Part shown: positions 21,706 through 32,875 of the stretch, piece after piece
How positions within the stretch are numbered: position 1 is the stretch's first letter
How the letters are laid out: every line of letters starts with the position of its first letter
Origin: Ariolimax columbianus
Lineage: Eukaryota > Mollusca > Gastropoda > Stylommatophora > Arionidae
Direction of reading: 5' to 3'
Assembly (NCBI GenBank): GCA_036924085.1
Contig: JAVGWX010000002.1
Location: forward strand, 155,042,816 to 155,106,815
Length of the DNA: 64,000 nt
Notes under the pieces: generated by a model
What the model saw: only the letters and a program-made list of their open reading frames with translations
Told to the model about the DNA's origin: nothing
The model's database searches: none
Program-made: the position numbers and the translations under genes

Positions 21706-23399
21706 ATCGCTTTAAGTTCCTAGACGATAAAATAGCCAGCCCAATGCCCAAACCCTCCATTTTCGCGTCTTATGACATGCCTGGCAGGTTACAGTGTTGA
21801 TATTTTTTAGTCCGATGTAAAGAAAAGATGGCTCGCATTGAAAGCACCAAGGGATGGATTGCAATGGCAAACAAAAATAGGCCATACAGATTTATGGTTA
21901 GATAATTGAAGAAGTGTGCATGCACTTTTATTGGTGTGGTTTACAGTTGGCTGAATCCCGTCTTTCGTGTCTTTCATTCGGCGAGGAGCATTCGTCACTT
22001 GGAGGTCTGGAGCTATATTACGAAATCAAAAATACTGGTGCAAATCTTTGACTGAAGCTTACATTATGTACTTACGATGAAACACATGTAGATCTATCAT
22101 CACGTTGGCCACACACTGAGTCTCTGTGGGCCATATGTTGTGCACGTCTTCCATAGATTTTGTAGACTACACTGCTAGTCCAATCTTAGAACACCTTTCC
22201 AGTGTGACACTCACCATATTCACATCTTTGCCACACACGAAGACTTCGTCTCTGCAGCAGTAAACTGACGTCTAGTCGAGCCAATACACTTTGTCTTTGG
22301 CGGCGTGTCTGTGGTCCTTATTTCAGACAGAGAACCCTCCATAAACATCCGGGCAATCACGAACTAACAACGTGAAAGCGTTTGGTGAAAGAAAGTCATC
22401 ATTATGATGGTGTGACTACTAATCAGTATAATGGTATGAACAGTGCTTCAAACTTAGTTACTTATTTTACTGCCAGACAAGCCTCATTTGTGTCTGGTCT
22501 AGAAGACACAAAACTGTAATTACTAGTAGCACAAAATCCCGGGCAATTCTGAACACGTCATCTAATTTCATTGAATTTGATAACTAAATTCAAAATATAT
22601 AAATTGTATTACATAGATATTTGTGTACAATTATTTCATCTGTTCTTTAAACTGAAAATGCTTTCACGTCAGTAACATGTAAAAACCGCTGGCAATAGCA
22701 CATTTATATTACATAGAAATAATAAATCCGAATAGTTCAAACTGCCGGCCACAGTTGACATAGAAATGACACATCATGGCTGTCATGTAATTTGGAACTA
22801 TAGCAGTGTTCTTGCTATTGGGTGTCGCAGCTTAATGTTCCGTTTCACGGGAGCGTGACAGTTTCAGTGACTCTGTATTGACATGTAGTGGCCTAAACAT
22901 TGTCATTTACCACACAAAACTGAATAAGATAAAAACAAACAAAAAACACAACAAAAAATAAAAAAATCTTGGAATTAATAGACGACAAATGATTTATTAA
23001 GATACTGGTTATACAAAAGTCAAATTGAAACTGGAATAAACAATTAAGACTTTAGTTTCTATTAATAAAAACATACACAATTGTTACTGCTTAAAAGAAA
23101 TTAAACAGCAAAAATAAAAATAAAATAATAAGCAAATACATCTGAACCAAATTTTTGGCCCATTCGATTAGATAAACGATTTATTACAGACATGTTTTGT
23201 TTAGTATTTTGAATTGACAATATACGCTGTCGATTTGGCACTGTTGGCAAGAGACGAATCAAAAACACTTGCAAATAATTGAATGCAAGAAGCACTGGGA
23301 CAACTAGAAAACTAGACACAATTTTCGTTGATGACGATTAGCAAGAAGAAAACCACTTTCAGTTTACCTTTTGTATAACAAGGATCAGACACGGACATT
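21706..23399. other. Intron sequence, AT-rich, nothing recognised
   Basis: About 1.7 kb without a supported gene, tandem array or named transposon. 22920-22970 is A-rich. Confidence 0.4.
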
Positions 23400-23739
23400 T
23401 AAAGTAAATATTCCGCGACAGGGCAGAAATGGAAGCTCTTAAGACCGCAGCAGAAATGGTTGTACAACACAAAAACCATGTGCATTAAAAAATCGTGGTA
23501 CTGACGGCGGCACAATAAGCCATAACGACACTCAAATCGTGGTTCTGACGGAGGCACAATCAGTCATAACGGCATTCAAATCCCACAAGAACACTGAACT
23601 AAAAGAATTTACGGCAGCATTTGCAAAAATGTCTAACGAGTTCCAAAAAGTAGTGTTACAGCGGATACCACTACACCGTAACATCGTGGGAAACGAGGTC
23701 GTGCCTAAGAGAGAGTAAAACATATTGGAATTCTTCATG

Positions 23740-24030
23740 GAGAATTATTAACAAATAAAAACAATTTTTTGAATTAGAAAACAAAATTCTTTTGGCGTTC
23801 GCCTTATTTCTCTTTAACCTAATGTGGTGTACGATGCACTTCGGTTTTTATTTTGCGCATGTCGGCTCAGTGCATCCGACTTCGGTATCCATTTTATGTA
23901 AAGGTATGTTTCCTTCTGCATTTTCTAAGGGTTTGCTTCACAGGGGTAACGGCCGGTGCTGTAATGGGGAGCGAACCCAGCACCTTCGGGTCGTGAGCCG
24001 TGTCACTTAACCACAAGTCCACGCCGTCCA
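23740..24030 (-). mobile_element. tRNA-headed SINE, copy 1
   Basis: Sense strand minus. The head at about 24027-23935 reads GGCGTGGACTTGTGGTTAAG (A-box-like) and, 40 nt later, a GCTGGGTTCGCTCCCC B-box segment. Then come CCGTTACCCC and the shared domain CGAAGTCGGATGCACTGAGCC at about 23895-23865, and a tail around 23760. The same head occurs at 31440-31543. It splits the LINE relic between GNE and LKGP. Confidence 0.82.
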
Positions 24031-24069
24031 CAAAACACCATACTAAAAGGACCAATACAAAATAAGTGG

Positions 24070-25480
24070 CTTTAAGAACACCCCAAACACCAAGAGAATT
24101 ACGGATTCTACAAACTGTCCAGAAAACACCAAGATAATTACGGATTCTACCAACTGTCCAGAAAACACCAAGAGAATTACGGATTCTACAAACTGTTCAG
24201 AAAACACCAAGAGAATTACGGATTCTACAAACTGTCCAGAAAACAAACACCAAGAGAATTACGGATTCTACAAACTGTCCAGAAAACACCAAGAGAATTA
24301 CGGATTCTACCAACTGTCCAGAAAACACCAAGAGAATTACGGATTCTACAAACTGTCCAGAAAACAAACACCAAGAGAATTACGGATACTACAAACTGTC
24401 CAGAAAACACCAAGAGAATTACGGATACTACAAACTGTCCAGAAAACACCAAGAGCATTACGGATACTACAAACTGTCCAGAAAACACTAAGAGAATTAC
24501 GGATACTACAAACTGTCCAGAAAACACCAAGAGAATTACGGATACTACAAACTGTCCAGAAAACAAACACCAAGAGAATTACGGATAATACAAACTGTCC
24601 AGAAAACACCAAGAGAATTACGGATACTACAAACTGTCCAGAAAACACCAAGAGAATTACGGATACTACAAACTGTCCAGAAAACACCAAGAGAATTACG
24701 GATACTACAAACTGTCCAGAAAACACCAAGAGAATTACGGATACTACAAACTGTCCAGAAAACACCAAGAGAATTACGGATACTACAAACTGTCCAGAAA
24801 ACAAACACCAAGAGAATTACGGATAATACAAACTGTCCAGAAAACACCAAGAGAATTACGGATACTACAAACTGTCCAGAAAACACCAAGAGAATTACGG
24901 ATACTACAAACTGTCCAGAAAACACCAAGAGAATTACGGATACTACAAACTGTCCAGAAAACACCAAGAGAATTACGGATACTACAAACTGTCCAGAAAA
25001 CACCAAGAGAATTACGGATACTACAAACTGTCCAGAAAACACCAAGAGAATTACGGATACTACAAACTGTCCAGAAAACAAACACCAAGAGAATTACGGA
25101 TAATACAAACTGTCCATAAAACACAAAGAGAATTACGGATACTACAAACTGTCCAGAAAACACCAAGAGAATTACGGATACTACAAACTGTCCAGAAAAC
25201 ACCAAGAGAATTACGGATACTACAAACTGTCCAGAAAACACCAAGAGAATTACGGATACTACAAACTGTCCAGAAAACAAACACCAAGAGAATTACGGAT
25301 ACTACAAACTGTCCAGAAAACACCAAGAGAATTACGGATACTACAAACTGTCCAGAAAACACCAAGAGAATTACGGATACTACAAACTGTCCAGAAAACA
25401 CCAAGAGAATTACGGATACTACAAACTGTCCAGAAAACACCAAGAGAATTACGGATACTACCGACTGTCCAGAAAAAAAA
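24070..25480. repeat. 39-bp minisatellite derived from LINE codons
   Basis: About 36 copies of a 39-bp unit. Read in the LINE frame each unit is NYGYYKLSRKHQE, which lines up with NDAYYQLNRREQV in the intact LINE at 39547-41578, exactly at the place expected from its flanks. Five or six units carry a four-base insertion (AAACAAACACC), at about 24240, 24361, 24561, 24800, 25078 and 25276. The distances between them are near 39n+4 (n = 3, 5, 6, 7, 5), indicating growth by multi-unit blocks. Early copies have GGATTCTAC and later ones GGATACTAC, so the array has a direction of spread. The open frames on the minus strand are artefacts. Confidence 0.92.
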
Positions 25481-25690
25481 CCAAGTTGTCAAACTACGTC
25501 TTTGAATTGGCCACAACAAAATGAGACGCCACTTGTACACCAAATTTAAGATAGATCCCACTGCGGCCTGGCAGACATGGCAGCAGCACATGCACTTCAA
25601 GACAGCCCCTAGAGCACAGATATGAAGAGAAGAATCTGGCCCACACTGACTCGACTCGACGGCAACCTGTACGCTGATATCGAGACCCTG

Positions 25691-25750
25691 AAAACAAACC
25701 ACATCATTTATTGAAGAAACAAGTCCCAGTTAAAATTAACAATGATCGCA

Positions 25751-25798
<48 letters not shown>

Positions 25799-26320
25799 GA
25801 AATTACAATTTTTTCCGTAAATAATATGATATAAACTAGAAATAAAATAATTACAAATTAAAAGATTTTATTTAACTAGAAATTGAGCTAAACATTTTGA
25901 CAATTTAGAAGAATTTATTAATTGTTGCCTGCATTTTAATCTGAAAATACCTAAACTGAGTTTGCTTCGCTGGATGCATTCCTAATCTTACGTACTTGGT
26001 AGAAATCATTTGTAGATTTGTAAAAAGTGCAGGCCTCATTGAACACCCTGCATGATATCGTTTTTCTTCTCTTCTTCTTCTTCTTCTTCTTCTACTACTT
26101 CTTCTTCTTCTTTTTCTATTCTTGTTCTACTTCATTTTCTTGTTCCTGTTCTTTTTATTCGTTAGTGTGTGTTTCGGGATGTCAAATTGAATATACCCAA
26201 AGAAAGCGTTGATAATTCCGATGCTATAAGTTTCTCCTTAGATCATTTCCACGAATGGCGTCAGCGGCGATCATATATTCCACTCTGTCTCTCGTCTGTT
26301 GGACGCCTTTACAGCAGACG
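25691..26320. other. Intron sequence with AAT and TTC microsatellites
   Basis: (AAT)n at 25757-25798 and a TTC-rich run at 26064-26120. No gene is recognised. Confidence 0.55.
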
Positions 26321-26684
26321 TTCTTCTTCTTCTTCTTCTTCTTCGTTCGTTCTCAATCTCCCACTACCAAACCCTGGAACGGTAAGTAGCAGAATGTAGT
26401 CCAGAGAACGGAATGCGTTGTGCTGTAGTTTACAGCTTGGCTGCGATATTTGCACCTTCGGTCCAACACATCTGACTTCAGCAAGCACTTTTTGAGTTCC
26501 GGGTTAGCATTCCCTCTTCGATCCCTTCTCCTTAGCCAGTCTGCCCTGCTGCAGCCTGTTATCCAGGATCACCGCGTGGAGGTGTAGAAGGGTCTTGGCA
26601 GCTATGGTTCGCTGGCCCTGACGCTAGCAGTCAGCTATGGGTAGCTGACCACTGCAGCTCATGCGTTGCTCAGCGTCTTGATCC
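26321..26684 (-). mobile_element. SINE, complete copy with (GAA)n tail
   Basis: Nearly identical to the copies at 9044, 55023 and 59400. The sense strand is minus: it starts with GGATCAAGACGCTGAGCAAC at 26684 and its tail is (GAA)8, read as TTC repeats at 26321-26344. Flanks show only an imperfect duplication (GCAGACGTTC against ACAGAAGTTC). Confidence 0.85.
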
Positions 26685-27689
26685 CCAACAGAAGTTCAAC
26701 AGTCAGTCAATCAGTGCCACCGACACGTTTATCGGTAGTTCCTATCTTTACGTTTTGAAAAGATGGCATGTCAGTCTGTTACGGCCTGTCGTGTTCACAA
26801 CTGTTGAGTTGCTATTTTGCATCATTTAGATGTTAACCCGTATGTTCTGCTACCCGTTGTTCAAGTGAAGGCACCTAGTCCCAGATTAAGATTCTGAAGG
26901 CACCCAGTCCCAGATAAGATTCTGAAGGCACATGATCTGTATATACGGTGAGGACCTCGGTAACATCTTCGGCTCAGATAAAAATAGATAAACTTCAGAA
27001 ATGATAGATTATTTATCTTTGGGCATAATCGCTCCACTCCCCACCCGCTCCTCCAAGATCATGCTGTAATGAATGAAGCACTTTCTACACAAGTTACACA
27101 TTTGAGCTTTTAAATATATTATACATTTCACCAGCTTGCGGTAGCTCTCGCCCTTCAATTGACAATCTGCCAATCTCTTCACTGCCATCTATGTGGATAA
27201 TTTTTGACATACTGTGTTCTGCTGAGGCTCGGTCTGTTCTGCTGATGCTCCGTTTTTATTTTATGGTATGATTTTAGTTCAACTAAGGAATGCATCATTG
27301 TCTCCTGCTTGATTTTACACCATTTATTTCATCATTACGCAGAGGTACCCGGGATTAAATACTTAAGACTGCTTTGTACAAGGCCGAGTTCCCCCGCCCC
27401 CGCCCTCTTGAAAATGATGGAGCCCAGCTAATTTTTATGTTGTCTTGTCTTTCCTAACAATAACTCTTGCCTCCCATTTACAGCAAGGTATCTGGGGCGT
27501 GGTATTATCAGTGTTCGAACCCCTGTACCTTTGTAATGTAGATCGGACGATTGAATCACTCTGCAAGTCAAGGGTTGCATATCTAGTGGAGACAAATTAA
27601 ATACATTCTAAGATTCATAACCAGTTGTAAATCTTTCTGGATTATACTAACAAAGACCCTATTCCGTTGAGCGATATCAGGACGTAAGG
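26685..27689. other. Intron sequence with a possible tRNA-like fragment
   Basis: Around 27475-27560 the minus strand holds AAAGGTACAGGGGTTCGAAC, resembling 6966-6990 on the plus strand. It is probably a diverged tRNA-derived repeat. Two short GAAGGCACCCAGTCCCAGAT copies occur at about 26867-26930. Nothing coding. Confidence 0.4.
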
Positions 27690-28545
27690 GCCAGTGTATG
27701 GATGCGTGTGTGTATCTGTTTGTAATACGATGTATTGGCCAGTGTATGGATGCGTTTGTTTATCTGTTTGTAATGCGATGTATTGACCAGTGTATGTATG
27801 CGTGTGTGTATCTGTTTGTAATACAATGTATTGGTCAGTGTATGTATGTGTGTGTGTATCTGTTTGTAATACAATGTATTGGTCAGTGTATGTATGCGTG
27901 TGTGTATCTGTTTGTAATACAATGTATTGGTAAGTGTATGGATGCGTGTGTGTATCTGTTTGTAATACAATGTATTGGTAAGTGTATGGATGCGTGTGTG
28001 TATCTGTTTGTAATACAATGTATTGGTCAGTGTATGTATGTGTGTGTGTATCTGTTTGTAATACAATGTATTGGTCAGTGTATGTATGTGTGTGTGTATC
28101 TGTTTGTAATACAATGTATTGGTCAGTGTATGTATGTGTATGTGTATCTGTTTGTAATACAATGTATTGGTCAGTGTATGTATGTGTGTGTGTATCTGTT
28201 TGTAATACAATGTATTGGTCAGTGTATGTATGCGTGTGTGTATCTGTTTGTAATACAATGTATTGGTCAGTGTATGTATGTGTGTGTGTATCTGTTTGTA
28301 ATACAATGTATTGGTAAGTGTATGGATGCGTGTGTGTATCTGTTTGTAATACAATGTATTGGTAAGTGTATGGATGCGTGTGTGTATCTGTTTGTAATAC
28401 AATGTATTAGTAAGTGTATGGATGCGTGTGTGTATCTGTTTGTAATACAATGTATTGGTAAGTGTATGGATGCGTGTGTGTATCTGTTTGTAATACAATG
28501 TATTGGTAAGTGTATGGATGCGTGTGTGTATCTGTTTGTAATGTG
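27690..28545. repeat. 48-bp minisatellite
   Basis: About 18 copies of a 48-bp unit (core TGTTTGTAATACAATGTATT). Two main variants (TATGTATGCGTG and TATGGATGCGTG) occur in blocks: GGATGC at both ends and GTATGT in the middle. Because 48 is a multiple of three, frames of about 300 codons are open on both strands. The encoded 16-residue repeats are not evidence of genes. Confidence 0.92.
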
Positions 28546-28699
28546 TTTCGCTATAACAATTGTTGCAGTACAGTAGTTTTGCCAATCCATTCTGTACATG
28601 GAAAAGTTGTCCTACTGAGAAAATTCCTAACTTGTCAATTCAAACTAGACACGGAGTGATTTCAAACCTGGTAAATTTATAATAAATTGTATATTTCAG

Positions 28700-28814
28700 C
28701 CATTTTTTATGTCAGTGGCCGGATACGACGTCATGGGAAAGAAGTTTCAGAGACTAAGTTCCTCACTCGTAGTTCCCCGGATGTTTGCCCTATCGTCTTT
28801 CAACTTCAGAACAG
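28700..28814 (+). CDS. Hemicentin/VWA7-like protein, exon 3
   Basis: 115 nt. Acceptor ATATTTCAG (AG at 28698-28699); donor GTCTGT at 28815. It starts in phase 0, compatible with exon 2, and ends in phase 1. It encodes PFFMSVAGYDVMGKKFQRLS then SSLVVPRMFALSSFNFRT. The 'v.G.D..G..fqRlss' strand is diagnostic of the domain after the VWA in hemicentin/VWA7 proteins. The donor GTCTGT is non-optimal but the same type is used by exon 7. Confidence 0.78.
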
Positions 28815-29044
28815 GTCTGTTGTTTTTTATTTACTGTTTTAAATATTTAAATCTTAATTGTTTGCGTGTTATACTGCGTTGGCTACTTTTATTTGTTTAT
28901 GGACAATGTGATGGTAGCAGTTAGAATGGCGATACTAGTTCTGCATAAATAATAAAATAATGATACATATAATTGCTAGCGATTGTCGTCAGTTGTGGAT
29001 GAAGAAACACCTGGTGCGAATATTAGCATCTGGAAAAGGTGAAA

Positions 29045-29775
29045 ACATGTAGAACCCCACCTCACATCTGTATAGTGTTAAACATCTTGACCATGATCCC
29101 ACCTCACATCCGAATAGGGTTAAACATCTTGACCATGACCCCACCCCACATCTGGATAAAGTTAAACATCTTGACCATGATCCCACCCCCACATCTGGAT
29201 AAAGTTAAACATCTTGACCATGATCACACCTCACACCTGGATAATGTTAAACATCTTGACCATGATCCTACCCCCCACATCTGGATAAAGTTAAACATAT
29301 TGACCATGATCACACCTCACACCTGGATAAGGTTAAACATCTTGACAATGATCCAACCCCACATCTGGATAAGTTTAAACATCTTAACCATTATCCCACA
29401 CCACATCTGGATAAGGTTAAACATCTTGACCATGATCCCACCCCACATCTAGATAAGGTTAAACATCTTGACCATGATCCCACCCCACATCTGGATAAGG
29501 TTAAACATCTTGCCCATGATCACACCTCACATCTGGATAAGGTTAAACATTTTGACCATGATCACACCCCACCCCACATCTGAATAAGGTTAAACATCTT
29601 GACCATGATCACACCTCACATCTGGATAAGGTTAAACATCTTGACCATGATTCCACCTCACATCTGGAAAAGGTTGTACATCTTGACCATGATCCCACTC
29701 CACATCTGGATAAGGTTAAACATCTTGACCATGATCACACTTCACGTGTGGATAAGGTTGCCTATGATCCCATCA
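29045..29775. repeat. 42-bp minisatellite
   Basis: About 17 copies of a 42-bp unit, core AACATCTTGACCATGATCCC and CACATCTGGATAAGGTT. Units vary from 40 to 47 bp. It starts 230 bp after exon 3. Confidence 0.9.
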
Positions 29776-30660
29776 ACGTCTGAATCAGGCATAACATACT
29801 GACAAAGATCCTATCTCGCGTCAAGAATTAAGTGTAACATGCTATTCAAGATATCACCCCTATGACTAGATCATGTGGAACATTCTGAGAAAGATCGATA
29901 CATCACGTCTGCATTAGATGAAACATATTGATTACGATCCATCTTGACATCCTGTTTGTACGTCTGGAAACAGGATGTCGCCTGCGAACATTCTTCCTGG
30001 ATATCTGCATTCTTAAACTTCATTTAGTTTGTGATTCTGGTCTGGATTCGGAGTGACCTTTCTGTCCTGCTGGCTTTCTTTTTTGCCGTTTTTTGCTGTT
30101 GTTATTTTCTTATTATATTTCCAGCATGTCATATGAAAGACCAATTGATGTGCGTAGTTGCTTGCGGCATGACTTAGTGTAACATACATATTATAATGTC
30201 ACTTCACGTCACGGTCAAGTGTCACATATTGATAAAACCTCATTTCACGACAGAGACAGGTGAAACTCGCTGGCCAAGGCCTTAAGGCAGGGACAGGTGA
30301 AACATACTGACCACAACCTTGCGAAAGAGACAGGTGTAATATATTGATCAAGACCGCATCTCACGGCATAAACATGTGTAAAAAACTGTCCAAGACCTTA
30401 CGACAAAAACAGATGTAACAAGCTGACCAAGACCTGACGATTAGACAGATGTAACAAACTGACCAAGACCTGACGACAGGGGGTCTGTGTAGAAAACTGA
30501 CCAATATCTTACGACAGGGGCAGATGTAACAAACTGACTATGACCTTACGACAGGGGCAGGTGTAACAAACTGACCATGACCTTACGACAGGGTCAGGTG
30601 TAACAAACTGACCCTGACCTTACGACAGGGGCAGGTGTAACAAACTGACCAAGATAGCAT
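29776..30660. repeat. Degenerate tandem region grading into a 37-bp repeat
   Basis: 29776-30200 contains scattered relics of the AACATATTGA-type unit of the previous array. From about 30220 to 30655 a unit of 30-37 bp, core ACAGGTGTAACAAACTGACC, is repeated some 12 times, most regular at 30500-30655. The two unit families share the 'GTGTAACA...TGACC' logic and may be one ancient array that diverged. Confidence 0.75.
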
Positions 30661-30985
30661 CTAATGTCCTTGTCGTGTTTCTGAGAAGAGGCAGTTTCAT
30701 CGCTGCACTTTGAGTATGGCCTTCCTGATCTTGGAAGGTCAACAACAAGGGAACAGCCACACTTTAACTGCCTACACCAGTTTTTTACAGAAGCATACGA
30801 AGGACAGAATTCCTCAAACACTGGTTCCATCTCCCTGTGTATTTCTGTAGGTGTTTTTCCCTGCAACATCAAGAATTTTATCAAAGTTCTAGTCTCTGAT
30901 TTTCCATTGTTCTGACAAACCGTTAGAGTAACAGATCCGGTCAATAAATTTGTTGTGCCATCCATCATACCGGGTAAACCCGTCG
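30661..30985 (-). pseudogene. Mariner-type transposase N-terminal (HTH) relic
   Basis: On the minus strand, IKFLMLQGKTPTEIHREMEP followed by SYASVKNWCRQLKCG and DLPRSGRP is the paired helix-turn-helix DNA-binding region of mariner/Tc1-type transposases, including the conserved PRSGRP linker. The catalytic domain is absent: the frame runs into the minisatellite at 30655. No terminal inverted repeats were found. The start codon at 31052 is upstream of recognisable homology and is not supported. Confidence 0.78.
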
Positions 30986-31289
30986 AGGAGGGAAATTCAT
31001 ACTTCTCAAGTCCAGTACACATTGAATGAGCTACATATGTGCCAAACTTCAACTTTCCTCTCCTACTGCTTCGTAGTCAGGGTAAAGACTTATGACAAGC
31101 CTCTTGCACATAACAAGTATTTTCCCTTTCAACTCCAATAGGATCATGTTGGTAATGGAAGCTAGTCACTTACGCGCTCTTCTGCGGATATTATTGGGTG
31201 TATACTTGGCTTGACCTACTTTTGATCAGGTCACGCCCTGGTTAACCATGGTTATCGACACGCTGTTGGTAAAAACGTGTTCTTGAATA
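30986..31289. other. Spacer
   Basis: No recognisable feature. Confidence 0.3.
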
Positions 31290-31543
31290 TTAAGGACTAA
31301 TATCACACCTGACTCTCTGTTCTGGTAAAGTGTATCTGATTATATAATAAGAACAGCAATCGATTTCACGCTCTATCATCCCAGTGCATCCGACTATGTC
31401 ATTCATTTTATGTAAGGGTCTGCTTCCTTCTGCATTTTCTAAGGTTTGCTTTCCCGGGGTAACGGCCGGTGCTGTGATGGGGATCGAACCCAGCACCTTC
31501 TGCTTGTGAGCTTAGTCACTTAACCACTAACCCACGCCATCTT
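31290..31543 (-). mobile_element. tRNA-headed SINE, copy 2
   Basis: Sense strand minus. The head reads GGCGTGGGTTAGTGGTTAAG from about 31539 (A box), and GCTGGGTTCGATCCCC near 31490-31475 is a near-perfect B box. Next come CCGTTACCCCGG, GCAGAAGGAAGCAGACCC and the shared domain TAGTCGGATGCACTGG at about 31380. It is collinear with 23865-24027. The 3' end is diverged. Confidence 0.85.
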
Positions 31544-31557
31544 CTCATGTTTCATTG

Positions 31558-31800
31558 AGCTGTCTGGTTCGTGTAGTAGTAGAGCACTGAACTTTAACGG
31601 AAAAGGTAAGGAGTTCAAACTCCGCTACCAATACGCTCGATTTAATCCAGTTGTCCGATTGTGACTGGCTTACTGTTAGGGAAGGAAACGCAGCTATGAA
31701 AAGAACTGGTCACCCACATCATAAATAAGCTATGGCTTAGCTGAACGAAGCTTCCAAAACTTCATCATTGACAGCAGTGTCTGCTAGTGGACAATTGTTT
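31558..31800 (+). mobile_element. Second type of tRNA-derived SINE
   Basis: The head at 31563-31630 has TCGTGTAGTAGTAGAGCACT (A-box-like) and AGGAGTTCAAACTCCGCTAC (B box). The body has AAAAGAACTGGTCACCCA, GGCTTAGCTGAACGAAG and a GACAGCAGTGTCTGCTAG end. The body recurs at 55480-55590, which shows it is a dispersed family. It lacks the GAAGTCGGATG domain of the other SINEs. Confidence 0.65.
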
Positions 31801-32279
31801 TCGTTACCTGTAGAACTTATATTGCGTATGTAGGTTTTGGGAAAGGCGGAATAAGGCATTTGCACATATCGGGAATAGAGGATTAACGACTTCGATAACG
31901 TGTGTGGTTCTAGATTCCTGACCATGATGAGGCACAGGCAATGAACGAGCTGAAGCTTTCGTCGGCAGTGGAGATTTTTGATGTGGATAGAGTCGATCCA
32001 AGACATACTTTTGTATGTTGACAATGCAGCAAAGGAATTATCAATCCATATAACGCAGAATTTTGAAATCAATCTTTAGAACATTGATGACGCCAGAGAA
32101 GCGGGAACAGGAGCAATTACAAACTGGCTTTTACACATTTGATGGGCGATGAGACTGAGCACCTGTTAGTTTTTCGGGATTGCAGTGACTTCGAGTCTTG
32201 ACAGAACTAAGCATGAGTATTTGTTCTTTGTCTGAGTAGTGACTGTTTCGTAATCACATTGTTTTTGCACAGCGAATTA
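31801..32279. other. Intron sequence, nothing recognised
   Basis: Short minus-strand frames at 31737-32072 have no recognisable content. Confidence 0.35.
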
Positions 32280-32875
32280 CCAGTCACATGCAGGACAATC
32301 TGGATCGTGTACTGACAGTACGTCGCCACGGGTGCTGGATAACCTTCTCGTTTATTAACACGGTCCTGGACGGTTGTCAAGACCAGAATCTACGAGCCTC
32401 CCTCTTTAACTGTGCTCCCTGCAATGTGCTACGAAGCTGAGACATGGACACTAACAAAATCACTGGAGGACATTTTGAGAGTGGCCCTGACCTCTCTTGA
32501 GGGATGCTTGTCTTGAATCACTGTCCGGAACCAACATATGCAAACGTGTCTGTACATACGACGATTTTCCTTAGTGAATGATGCGGTAGTCTTTGCAGAC
32601 AAGGCAAAACACAGATCAGCAGGTCACGTGTTGCCACGAAATGATCGTGGATGGAGTACGGCCACATCAATCTGGTACTCACGAGGTTACAGGAGACCTC
32701 CAATGTGTTGGTCGAACTGCTTTGCTTTACGCAACAACATCGGAGACGCCTCTAGAGGAGCTTTTACCACCCACTGGACTTCCGTAGTCCAAGGCAAGGT
32801 CCGGTGGAGAAGATGTTGGAACTCGCTCCTAGGCTGAGGAACGGGTCATGAAGATCATCAAGAACGTCCCATAAC
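32280..32875 (+). pseudogene. Decayed LINE RT C-terminal relic
   Basis: The trace reads AMCYEAETWTLTKSLEDILRVAL near 32425-32490, then AGHVLPRNDRGWSTATSIWYS near 32620-32680 and a GYRRPPMCW segment. Order and spacing match the family of the fragment at 835-1605 (CYGSKTWSLTTAE, then the RWKGH...DERW block). Stops and frame changes are frequent. Confidence 0.6.

Larger units (their letters stand above)
23400..25690 (+). pseudogene. LINE RNase H/C-terminal relic, containing a SINE and a minisatellite
   Basis: The trace follows the C-terminal third of the young LINE at 39547-41578. It shows RAEMEALKTAAEMV near 23420-23450, then a locally duplicated IVVLTEAQSVITAFKSHKNT (RNase H strand with the catalytic Asp replaced). 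IPLHRNIVGNE follows near 23665-23700 in place of VPSHCNIQGNE. After the SINE it resumes with LKGPIQNKWL, a stop, and EHPKHQ, which aligns with IKARYMTKWETEHTGYTK. The next 13 codons are amplified (24.07-25.47 kb). Then QVVKLRL and IGHNKMRRHLYTKFKI (about 25485-25545) align with QVVVFRLRTGHNRLRYHLFNKLKI. Catalytic residues are lost and there are stops. The alignment was done by eye and is collinear over about 200 residues. Confidence 0.85.

Noticed and set aside
24043..25702. Minus-strand hydrophobic repeat proteins (FSGQFVVSVILLV)
   Set aside because: Antisense reading of the 39-bp minisatellite; the sense reading matches a LINE instead.
27677..28599. About 300-codon frames on both strands (CVYLFVIQCIGQCM and YKQIHTRIHTLTNTL)
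   Set aside because: 48-bp period keeps both strands open; no start, splice or domain support.
29039..29452. Plus-strand repeat protein (LNILTMIPPHIWI)
   Set aside because: 42-bp minisatellite; no gene support.
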